A stretch of DNA of 8,211 nucleotides from an uncultured Actinomycetes bacterium (GTDB lineage Bacteria; Actinomycetota; Actinomycetes; Nanopelagicales; Nanopelagicaceae). The position numbers and the translations under genes were made by a program. Where the stretch lies: NCBI GenBank assembly GCA_903918325.1, contig CAIXDY010000106.1, forward strand, positions 1 to 8,211, in the 5' to 3' direction. How positions within the stretch are numbered: position 1 is the first letter of the stretch; each line of letters starts with the position of its first letter. A model generated the notes under the pieces. That model did not search any database. It was not told the origin of the DNA and saw only the letters and a list, made by a program, of their open reading frames with translations. This document shows, piece by piece, positions 1 through 6,067 of the stretch.

Positions 1-812
1 CAATCACTGTCGGCGGAAAGACTATTAAAGTTTTCTCAGAGCGCGACCCAGCTAACTTGCCGTGGGCCTCAGTTAAAGCCGATGTAGTTGTTGAATCAAC
101 AGGTATCTTCACTAAGGCTGCCGATGCACAAAAGCACATCACTGCCGGAGCTAAGAAAGTCATTATTTCGGCTCCAGCTACCGATGAAGACATCACGATT
201 GTTATGGGCGTTAATCACAATAATTACGATGGTTCAAAGCACAACATCATCTCTAACGCATCATGCACAACTAACTGCCTAGCTCCAATGGCTAAGGTTC
301 TCAATGACAACTGGGGCATTGTTAAGGGTTTAATGACAACGATCCACGCCTACACGAATGACCAAGTAATTCTTGATTTCCCTCATAAGGACTTGCGTCG
401 TGCACGCGCAGCTGCGACAAACATGATTCCTACTTCTACGGGTGCAGCAAAGGCAATCTCATTGGTTCTTCCAGAACTTAAGGGCAAGCTCGATGGGTAT
501 GCAATGCGCGTTCCCGTTCCAACTGGATCAGCTACAGATTTAACCGTTGAACTAGCTAAAGAAGCGACTGCAGCAGAAATTAATGCAGCAATGAAGGCAG
601 CTTCACTAGGTGAACTCAAGGGTTTCCTTACTTACACCGAAGATCCAATTGTGTCTTCCGACATCGTTACAGATCCGTCATCATGTATTTTCGATTCAGG
701 TTTGACCAAAGTTATTGGCAATCAGGTCAAGGTCGTTGGTTGGTATGACAACGAATGGGGTTATTCAAACCGCCTTGTTGATCTCATTGCACATGTTGGC
801 AAATCTCTCTAA
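1..812 (+). CDS. gap: Glyceraldehyde-3-phosphate dehydrogenase, type I (5' end missing)
   Basis: This cytoplasmic glycolytic enzyme oxidises glyceraldehyde-3-phosphate with phosphate and NAD to 1,3-bisphosphoglycerate. The reading frame is already open at base 3, with no start codon in the window, so the gene begins upstream. About 269 residues are present; the family usually has about 335, so roughly 60-65 N-terminal residues (most of the Rossmann NAD-binding part) are outside. Visible signatures are ESTGIFT, the active-site motif SNASCTTNC with catalytic Cys at codon 264-266, TTIHAYT with catalytic His at 345-347, PHKDLRRARAAA, RVPVPTGSATDL and the C-terminal WYDNEWGYSNR. The segment DFPHKD has Phe where the Bacillus enzyme has Leu187, followed by the conserved Pro. 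This fits NAD use better than the Ala-Ser pair of NADP enzymes, but the deciding Asp near residue 32 is not in view. The stop overlaps the pgk start by one base (TAATG). Identity is essentially certain. Confidence 0.98.
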   Translation, partial: ITVGGKTIKVFSERDPANLPWASVKADVVVESTGIFTKAADAQKHITAGAKKVIISAPATDEDITIVMGVNHNNYDGSKHNIISNASCTTNCLAPMAKVLNDNWGIVKGLMTTIHAYTNDQVILDFPHKDLRRARAAATNMIPTSTGAAKAISLVLPELKGKLDGYAMRVPVPTGSATDLTVELAKEATAAEINAAMKAASLGELKGFLTYTEDPIVSSDIVTDPSSCIFDSGLTKVIGNQVKVVGWYDNEWGYSNRLVDLIAHVGKSL

Positions 813-1999
813 TGGCAGATCTTGCAACTATTGATGTAGCTGGTAAGCGGGTCTTTCTTCGCTGTGATCTCAATGTTCCTTTAAAAGAAGGAGTTATTAA
901 AGATGATGGTCGAATTAAGGCTTCGCTTCCTACTATTCAATTGTTACTTGGAAAAGGGGCTTCGTTAGTAATTGCTGCACACTTAGGCCGACCTAAAGGT
1001 GAAGCAAAGCCCGAACTTTCATTAGCACCAGTTGCAAAGCGCTTAGGAGAACTACTGGGACAGGAAATTATTTTCCCAGGCGAAGTTTTAGGCACGCAAG
1101 TAAGTGCAGCAGCAACTGCGCTTCAACCAGGACAGATTCTTTTGCTAGAAAATATTCGCTTTGAAGCTGCAGAGACTAGTAAAGAAGAAAGTGAACGCGC
1201 AGCTTTTGCGACGCAGTTATCAAAACTAGCCGATGTCTATGTTGGTGATGGTTTTGGCGCAGTACACCGCAAGCACGCATCGGTTTTTGATCTGCCTAAA
1301 CTTATGCCACATGCTGCTGGAACTTTAGTTGCCGCTGAAGTCGCGGTTCTTAAAAAACTTACCGTAAATCCAGAACGTCCTTATGGGGTTGTTTTGGGTG
1401 GCGCTAAAGTTTCGGACAAGTTAGGCGTTATTGAAAATCTATTGAGCAAAGTTGATGTTCTAGCTATTGGTGGCGGAATGGTCTTTACTTTCCTGAAAGC
1501 TCAAGGCAAAGAAATAGGCACGTCACTGGTTGAAATTGAAATGTTAGATGTGGTTAAAGCCTTGATCGCTTCAGCAGAAAAAAACGGCGTCAAACTTATT
1601 CTTCCGACCGACATTGTCGTTGCTCCTACTTTCTCAGCTGATGCACCACCAACCCTTGTAAACGCTGATGCGATTCCAGCTGACCAAATGGGATTGGATA
1701 TTGGTCCAGTATCTGCTGCAGCTTTTGCCGTTGAAATTGAAAAGTGTAAAACCGTATTTTGGAATGGACCCATGGGTGTTTTTGAATTTGCGAATTTTGC
1801 TGCTGGAACTAAAACCGTTGCAACTGCCTTAACTAAAGTTTCAGGCATTTCTGTTGTTGGCGGGGGAGACTCAGCTGCGGCCGTTCGTGCCCTAGGTTTT
1901 GCTGATACCGATTTCGGTTATATTTCAACTGGTGGTGGGGCATCACTAGAATACTTAGAGGGCAAGGAACTTCCTGGCCTTCAAGCACTTGGCTTATAG
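812..1999 (+). CDS. pgk: Phosphoglycerate kinase
   Basis: Transfers phosphate from 1,3-bisphosphoglycerate to ADP, the first substrate-level ATP-forming step of glycolysis; a cytoplasmic monomer. The 395 residues match the usual bacterial length. The N-terminal domain binds 3-phosphoglycerate: RCDLNVP (residues 17-23), HLGRPKG (57-63), ENIRFE (113-118) and GFGAVHRKHAS (147-157). The C-terminal domain binds nucleotide: GGAKVSDK (196-203), WNGPMGVFE (317-325), GGGDS (350-354) and STGGGASLE (372-380). All key residues appear intact. The ATG shares its A with the gap stop codon, and no good Shine-Dalgarno sequence precedes it, so translation is probably coupled to gap by termination-reinitiation. 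The GDGFG form in place of the NDAFG usual in other bacteria is, as I recall, typical of actinobacterial Pgk. Confidence 0.99.
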   Translation: MADLATIDVAGKRVFLRCDLNVPLKEGVIKDDGRIKASLPTIQLLLGKGASLVIAAHLGRPKGEAKPELSLAPVAKRLGELLGQEIIFPGEVLGTQVSAAATALQPGQILLLENIRFEAAETSKEESERAAFATQLSKLADVYVGDGFGAVHRKHASVFDLPKLMPHAAGTLVAAEVAVLKKLTVNPERPYGVVLGGAKVSDKLGVIENLLSKVDVLAIGGGMVFTFLKAQGKEIGTSLVEIEMLDVVKALIASAEKNGVKLILPTDIVVAPTFSADAPPTLVNADAIPADQMGLDIGPVSAAAFAVEIEKCKTVFWNGPMGVFEFANFAAGTKTVATALTKVSGISVVGGGDSAAAVRALGFADTDFGYISTGGGASLEYLEGKELPGLQALGL

Positions 2000-2003
2000 G
2001 GAG
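1998..2003 (+). promoter_or_regulatory. Shine-Dalgarno site of tpiA
   Basis: AGGGAG lies 5 nt before the tpiA ATG and overlaps the pgk TAG stop codon. It supports the chosen tpiA start and allows independent ribosome loading on the polycistronic message. Confidence 0.75.
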
Positions 2004-2008
2004 CATCA

Positions 2009-2785
2009 ATGCGTAAACCATTAATGGCTGGTAACTGGAAGATGAATCTCAATCATCTTGAGGCGATCGCAGTTGCGCAAAAACTGGTTTATTCATTAGA
2101 TGATAAAGATTATGACGCCGTTGATGTTGCGATCATCCCTCCATTTACTGACATTCGCTCCATTCAAACTCTTATCGATGGTGATCGTTTACGTTTAACG
2201 TATGGTGCACAAGATCTTTCGCCAGAAGCTAGTGGCGCCTTCACAGGAGATATCTCTGGCTCGATGTTACATAAACTAGGCTGCAGCTACGTCCTTGTCG
2301 GTCACTCAGAACGTCGTTCAATTCATAATGAAACTGATGCAGTGGTGAATCGTAAAATCAAAGCCGCACTAGCAAATGAATTAACGCCGATTTTTTGTGT
2401 AGGTGAAGAACTTTCTATTCGCGAATCTGGCGCACACGTTAGTCATGTTGTCCGGCAAGTACGTGCTGGCCTAGAGGGATTAACTAAGCCAGAACTAAAA
2501 AAGATTGTTGTTGCGTATGAGCCAGTGTGGGCAATCGGAACTGGGAAAGTGGCTACGCCAGAAGATGCTCAAGAAGTGTGTGCCGCAATTCGAGAAGAGA
2601 TTGAAAATATCGGTTCGGCTGAAATCGCCTCCAATATGCGCATCCTTTATGGCGGTTCAGTTAAATCTTCTAACATCGCTGAAATCATGAAAAAGAGCGA
2701 TGTAGATGGTGCTTTGATCGGTGGAGCTAGCCTGGACCCTGAGGAATTGGCCAAGATAGTTAAGTTCCACGCGCAGCCTGAGTAA
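2009..2785 (+). CDS. tpiA: Triosephosphate isomerase
   Basis: Interconverts dihydroxyacetone phosphate and glyceraldehyde-3-phosphate; a cytoplasmic TIM-barrel homodimer. The 258 residues are normal for bacteria. Visible motifs are AGNWKMN with substrate-binding Asn9 and Lys11, GHSERR with catalytic His99, AYEPVWAIGTGK with general base Glu171 followed by the phosphate-gripping loop 6, LYGGSVK (213-219) and the final phosphate-binding GGAS (238-241). Nothing is missing. It starts 9 nt after the pgk stop behind a good Shine-Dalgarno site, giving the gap-pgk-tpiA glycolytic operon that is standard in actinobacteria. Its stop codon lies inside a potential hairpin that spans the gap to secG. Confidence 0.99.
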   Translation: MRKPLMAGNWKMNLNHLEAIAVAQKLVYSLDDKDYDAVDVAIIPPFTDIRSIQTLIDGDRLRLTYGAQDLSPEASGAFTGDISGSMLHKLGCSYVLVGHSERRSIHNETDAVVNRKIKAALANELTPIFCVGEELSIRESGAHVSHVVRQVRAGLEGLTKPELKKIVVAYEPVWAIGTGKVATPEDAQEVCAAIREEIENIGSAEIASNMRILYGGSVKSSNIAEIMKKSDVDGALIGGASLDPEELAKIVKFHAQPE

Positions 2786-2818
2786 GGGTTACCGGCTTTT
2801 TGCAGGTATCCTTACCCT
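2782..2818 (+). other. Inverted repeat / RNA hairpin between tpiA and secG
   Basis: GTAAGG (2782-2787) can pair with CCTTAC (2810-2815), and ACC (2791-2793) with GGT (2805-2807). Alternatively AGGGT (2785-2789) pairs with ACCCT (2814-2818) while TACC (2790-2793) pairs with GGTA (2805-2808). The loop holds a T-run, but no T-run follows the stem, so it is not a classical intrinsic terminator. It may be a leaky terminator, a processing site that sets tpiA/secG ratios, or chance. Its function is inferred only from its position at an operon junction. Confidence 0.35.
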
Positions 2819-2827
2819 CTACGAAAC

Positions 2828-2833
2828 AAGGAG
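2828..2833 (+). promoter_or_regulatory. Shine-Dalgarno site of secG
   Basis: AAGGAG lies 9 nt before a GTG codon. It decides the secG start: the GTG opens directly into the first membrane segment, as expected for SecG. Confidence 0.75.
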
Positions 2834-2842
2834 TTCGACAAC

Positions 2843-3070
2843 GTGAAATTAGCTCTATCTATTCTGCTTATCATTACAAGCGTTCTGATGATTCTGCTCG
2901 TCCTTCTTCACAAGGGTAAGGGCAGCGGACTTTCCGACCTTTTTGGTGGCGGCATCTCAACCAACTACGGCGGCTCTTCAGTTGTAGAACGAAACCTTGA
3001 TCGCATCACAATCGTTGTTGGAGGCTTATGGTTCGCACTTGTTGTTGCATTAAGTCTTGTTCTTAAATAA
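2843..3070 (+). CDS. secG: Preprotein translocase subunit SecG
   Basis: A small inner-membrane subunit of the SecYEG export channel. The protein has 75 residues, a typical actinobacterial length, and starts with GTG. It shows two hydrophobic membrane segments (about residues 2-22 and 54-74). Between them is a glycine-rich cytoplasmic loop with the family signature LLHKGKGSGLSDLFGGG (21-37), then a short polar stretch with GGSSVVERNLDR. The gene follows tpiA after 57 nt on the same strand, and the tpiA-secG adjacency is widely conserved in bacteria. It is probably co-transcribed with the glycolytic genes, possibly modulated by the hairpin upstream. I find no convincing separate promoter. Confidence 0.96.
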   Translation: MKLALSILLIITSVLMILLVLLHKGKGSGLSDLFGGGISTNYGGSSVVERNLDRITIVVGGLWFALVVALSLVLK

Positions 3071-3103
3071 TTCACAAAAAAATAGTTTTAGTAGTCACTC
3101 GTT

Positions 3104-3111
3104 AAAGGGAG
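3104..3111 (+). promoter_or_regulatory. Shine-Dalgarno site of rbpA
   Basis: AAAGGGAG ends 6 nt before the rbpA ATG, a strong site supporting this start. The 47-nt gap from secG is otherwise A/T-rich. I could not define a -35/-10 pair in it with confidence. Confidence 0.8.
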
Positions 3112-3117
3112 CAATAC

Positions 3118-3459
3118 ATGGCAAGTGCAATTCGTGGAAGCCGAGTCGGCGCTGGCCCAATGGGCGAAGCAGAACGCGGTGATTCGATTGCTCGCGCCTA
3201 TGTTTCATACTTTTGTGCAAATGGTCACGAAGTTCGCCCATCATTTGCGGTAGAAGAGACTGTAGTTATTCCCGCTGAATGGGATTGCCCAAAGTGCGGT
3301 TATCCAGCAGGCCGCGACCGAAACAATCCGCCAAGTCCAGTTAAAAATGAGCCGTATAAGACTCACTTGGCTTATGTAAAAGAGCGTCGCACCGATGCAG
3401 AGGGTGAAAAGATTTTGGAAGATGCACTTCGCAAGCTTCGTGGAGATGACGAAGACTAA
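3118..3459 (+). CDS. rbpA: RNA polymerase-binding protein RbpA
   Basis: An actinobacteria-specific transcription factor that binds RNA polymerase and the primary sigma factor and stabilises the open promoter complex. The 113 residues match the family. Recognised in order are the conserved N-terminal tail MASAIRGSRVGAGPMGEAER, then a core domain (about 26-65) with Cys33, His37, Cys57 and Cys60 as likely zinc ligands (FCANGH, DCPKCGYPAG). A charged/proline linker follows (about 66-79), then the sigma-interaction region beginning EPYKTHLAYVKERR (78-91), and an acidic tail. It is downstream of secG on the same strand with a strong ribosome binding site. Its last 4 bases overlap the end of the convergent pgi gene. 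In Streptomyces, rbpA is stress-controlled by SigR; I see no clear matching promoter here. This gene is the strongest evidence that the source is an actinobacterium. Confidence 0.97.
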   Translation: MASAIRGSRVGAGPMGEAERGDSIARAYVSYFCANGHEVRPSFAVEETVVIPAEWDCPKCGYPAGRDRNNPPSPVKNEPYKTHLAYVKERRTDAEGEKILEDALRKLRGDDED

Positions 3460-3475
3460 AGCGAATTCAACGCTT
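3436..3475. terminator. Two weak tandem hairpins at the rbpA/pgi convergence (possible bidirectional terminator)
   Basis: CTTCGT (3436-3441) pairs perfectly with ACGAAG (3449-3454) across a 7-nt loop. AAGCG (3459-3463) pairs with CGCTT (3471-3475) across a 7-nt loop. Together they flank the overlapping stop codons of rbpA and pgi. Stems are short and neither strand has a downstream T-run, so this is only a candidate for terminating two converging transcripts that have no intergenic space. Confidence 0.25.
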
Positions 3476-4985
3476 GTAAAATGTGGTCAATGCCCGCACT
3501 TCGATTCGTAAGATTGAATCGCAGGAGAGGGTATTTTCTTGACGATAGCGCTTTGCCATCACCAAGGGCTTGAGCTGCAACTAAAGTTTTAAAGCCAAAA
3601 TTCTGTCCAGGTATTGCAATATCGCTGGCAACATCGCCAGTAATTTGTAAGAAGGCTCCATTTTGTTGACCACCCTTATGGAACTGGCCCGTTGAATGAA
3701 GAAAGCGTGGACCCCAACCGAAAGTTACCGGGCAGTTCGCCTTGAGTGATAAGAGTTCACGGATTTGGGAAATTTTGGCATCATCGCGTCGATCTAAATA
3801 AGCCATCACTGCAATGTAACCGCCAGGCACAAGTGCGTGAATAAATTTTTCAAGCGCATCAGTGAGATTCTCGCCTGATCCAAAAATCTCTACTTCAGCG
3901 TCGGTATGTTCTGGCGTAAATGTAGGAAGTACGCCACCCCACTCATTGAGCAAGGTCGAAGTTTGTTCCTTCGCCTCTGTCACATTGGGTTGATTGAAGG
4001 GGTCTATTTCAAGGGCTGCACCGATGAGAGCCGTTACCCATTCCCAAATAATAAATTGGGAAGCCAGATCTGTTTCAACTACCAAGTCTGCCGAACCGGT
4101 ATATGCAACTGAAAAAACTTCCTCATTCACGCCGTGTTTTTCAATAACTATGGGCAGGCGTCCCACCTCATTCTTGCCAGTTGATTCGGCAATTAACTGT
4201 TCAGCCCAATCACTTAAACCGGGCATCCCTGAACCTTCATCGGTAAATGTTAAATATTGCCCTGCGTGATAAGCCAACAGATAAGCGATATCCACGACGG
4301 TCGATGGGTTGGAAAGAAAATTAGATTTAGTTTCACTTGCATTATCAAGTAGAACCGAAACATCGACACCAATAAGAGCAGCTGGAACTAGACCAAAAGC
4401 ACTTAACACACTGAAACGTCCGCCAACATGGGGATCAGCATTAATAACGGTGTAGCCACCAGATCGAGATTGCTGATCTAGGGGAGAAGCTGGATCTGTA
4501 ACAATCACGATGTGTTGTTGAGGATTTAGCCCTGCTTGAGTGAAAGCCGATTCAAACAACGCTCGTTGTGATGCAGTTTCAATCGTAGAACCTGATTTAG
4601 AACTCACTATAACTACTGCGCTTGCAAGATCACAGTTGAGTGCATGGGCGACATAGTTAGGATCTGTCGAGTCCAGCACGAAGAGTTTTTTCTTAAAACT
4701 CTGCGCAATAACCTCTGGGCCCAGAGATGAACCCCCCATGCCACACAAGATGACGGTTTTTTTATCACGGTGTTTGGCATACAAAGCATCTAAAGCCGGA
4801 AGCAGTTCTCTAGAACTTTCAGGCAAGTCAATCCAGTTGAGACGAATTGACGCCTCGGCTTGCGCCGCGCTACCCCAGATTGTTGGATCTTTGGTAGCTA
4901 ATCGTGCATGAAAAGCAGTGAGGGCTTTGTATCGGACATCATTTCGATCTATTTTCGATATCGCATTTCCTGAAAGCTTAATCAT
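3456..4985 (-). CDS. pgi: Glucose-6-phosphate isomerase (transaldolase-linked type)
   Basis: Interconverts glucose-6-phosphate and fructose-6-phosphate in the cytoplasm. I place the start at the ATG at 4985, giving 509 residues beginning MIKLSGNAISKI. It overlaps the tal stop as ATGA, a hallmark of translational coupling. An ATG 14 codons further upstream would lie inside tal and adds no conserved sequence. Two SIS-type sugar-phosphate domains are visible: CGMGGSSLGPE (81-91), SSKSGST (128-134) and VGGRFS (187-192), then AESTGK with probable catalytic Glu267. Next come DPFNQPNVTEAK (328-339), resembling the lysine-bearing FDQ-GVE-K signature of PGIs, and LHSTGQFHKGG (429-439), which probably carries the ring-opening His. 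This is the form usually found next to, or fused to, transaldolase. AAGG directly abuts the ATG, too close to be an ideal ribosome site. The gene ends 4 nt inside the 3' end of rbpA on the opposite strand. Confidence 0.95.
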   Translation of the reverse strand: MIKLSGNAISKIDRNDVRYKALTAFHARLATKDPTIWGSAAQAEASIRLNWIDLPESSRELLPALDALYAKHRDKKTVILCGMGGSSLGPEVIAQSFKKKLFVLDSTDPNYVAHALNCDLASAVVIVSSKSGSTIETASQRALFESAFTQAGLNPQQHIVIVTDPASPLDQQSRSGGYTVINADPHVGGRFSVLSAFGLVPAALIGVDVSVLLDNASETKSNFLSNPSTVVDIAYLLAYHAGQYLTFTDEGSGMPGLSDWAEQLIAESTGKNEVGRLPIVIEKHGVNEEVFSVAYTGSADLVVETDLASQFIIWEWVTALIGAALEIDPFNQPNVTEAKEQTSTLLNEWGGVLPTFTPEHTDAEVEIFGSGENLTDALEKFIHALVPGGYIAVMAYLDRRDDAKISQIRELLSLKANCPVTFGWGPRFLHSTGQFHKGGQQNGAFLQITGDVASDIAIPGQNFGFKTLVAAQALGDGKALSSRKYPLLRFNLTNRSAGIDHILQALNSL

Positions 4986-6067
4986 CCTTGTTGGGCAGCC
5001 TTTACATTCTCTAATAGTTCGGTCCACGCTTGAGCAAACTTCTTTACTCCATCAATTTCTAATTCAGTGGTGATTGCATCAACCGAGATATTGAGCGCCG
5101 ATAGCCCTTTAAGGACTTCGATCGCTGCCGGATAATTCGAAGTGATTGTGTTACCTCGTATTTGTCCATGATCGATAACGGCATCAAGAGTTGATTGCGG
5201 CATCGTATTGACCGTATCGGGTGCAATTAATTCAACTACATACCGTGTGTCATCATAAGCTGGATCTTTCACGCCAGTTGAAGCCCACAATGGGCGCTGC
5301 TTGTGAGCGCCGCGCTCTACTTGTACGGCCCACTTGGCGCTTGAGAATTTCTCTTCAAATAATTGGTAGGCCAAATGTGCATTAGCAATGGCCGCTTTCC
5401 CGAGCAAAGCGTGCGCAGCTTGCGAGCCATCCTTTTTCAACAACGCATCTACAGCGGTATCAATTCTGCTAATGAAAAATGATGCAACTGAATGAACATG
5501 CGCAGGATTAGTCGCGGCTTCAATACCTGCAATGTAGGCATCAATTACTGCGCCGTATCGCTTTACCGAGAAAATTAAAGTGACATTCACTGAAATTCCC
5601 GCGGCGATGAGCGCTGTGATGGCGGGTAAACCTTCGATTGTGGCCGGGACTTTGATCATCAAATTTGGTCGATCGATGATGGACCATAATTCTTTGCCTT
5701 GAGCAATTGTGCCTTCGGTGTCATGGGCTAAACGTGGATCAACTTCAATACTGACTCGACCATCGACGCCTTTAGTTGAACTATAAATCTGTTTAAAGAG
5801 ATCACAAGCCGCACGCACGTCGTCGGTCGTTAGCTTCTTAACGACCTCATCTACTGGCGCATTTTTCATCGCAGCAATGTCAGCATCATATTCTTGGGCT
5901 CCGGCGATAGCTGCACCAAAAATGGATGGATTAGTGGTGACTCCTACTACGCCAGATTCAGAAATTCGTGCAGGTAATGAATGTTTATCGCTACCTGAAA
6001 TTTTGGCACGGGATAAATCATCCAACCAAATAGAAGTTCCACCTAGAGCAACATCTTTGACACTCAC
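4982..6067 (-). CDS. tal: Transaldolase
   Basis: Transfers a dihydroxyacetone unit between sedoheptulose-7-phosphate and glyceraldehyde-3-phosphate in the non-oxidative pentose phosphate pathway; a cytoplasmic TIM barrel. The 361 residues fit the long actinobacterial/cyanobacterial transaldolase subfamily. Motifs are SIWLDDLSR (12-20) with Asp16, GVTTNPSIF (42-50), NLMIKVPAT (135-143) with Schiff-base Lys139, SVNVTLIFS (159-167), ASFFISRID (195-203) and QRPLWASTG (257-265). The start is GTG, directly following the TAA stop of tkt with no spacer; N-terminal similarity to known transaldolases supports it. No clear Shine-Dalgarno site stands at proper spacing, so expression probably depends on ribosomes finishing tkt. 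The 3' end overlaps pgi as ATGA. All three pentose-phosphate/sugar-isomerase genes are therefore on one transcript. Confidence 0.98.
   Translation of the reverse strand: MSVKDVALGGTSIWLDDLSRAKISGSDKHSLPARISESGVVGVTTNPSIFGAAIAGAQEYDADIAAMKNAPVDEVVKKLTTDDVRAACDLFKQIYSSTKGVDGRVSIEVDPRLAHDTEGTIAQGKELWSIIDRPNLMIKVPATIEGLPAITALIAAGISVNVTLIFSVKRYGAVIDAYIAGIEAATNPAHVHSVASFFISRIDTAVDALLKKDGSQAAHALLGKAAIANAHLAYQLFEEKFSSAKWAVQVERGAHKQRPLWASTGVKDPAYDDTRYVVELIAPDTVNTMPQSTLDAVIDHGQIRGNTITSNYPAAIEVLKGLSALNISVDAITTELEIDGVKKFAQAWTELLENVKAAQQG

Noticed and set aside
383..619. 78-codon minus-strand open frame inside gap
   Set aside because: Alanine/serine-rich complement of conserved GAPDH codons with no protein-like signature of its own.
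1501..1848. 115-codon open frame on the minus strand inside pgk
   Set aside because: It lies wholly antisense to a well-conserved gene, has no recognisable motif and no ribosome binding evidence; it is a codon-bias shadow.
3071..3117. Possible promoter for rbpA (TTCACA and TAGTTT-like boxes)
   Set aside because: The boxes do not have acceptable spacing and the gap is merely A/T-rich, so I could not support a promoter.
3994..4269. 91-codon plus-strand open frame inside pgi
   Set aside because: Entirely antisense to pgi and without recognisable domains.
4986..5027. Upstream ATG that would extend Pgi by 14 residues into tal
   Set aside because: The extension is the tal coding sequence in another frame, is cysteine/arginine-rich without family similarity, and the ATGA overlap start at 4985 gives the expected N-terminus.
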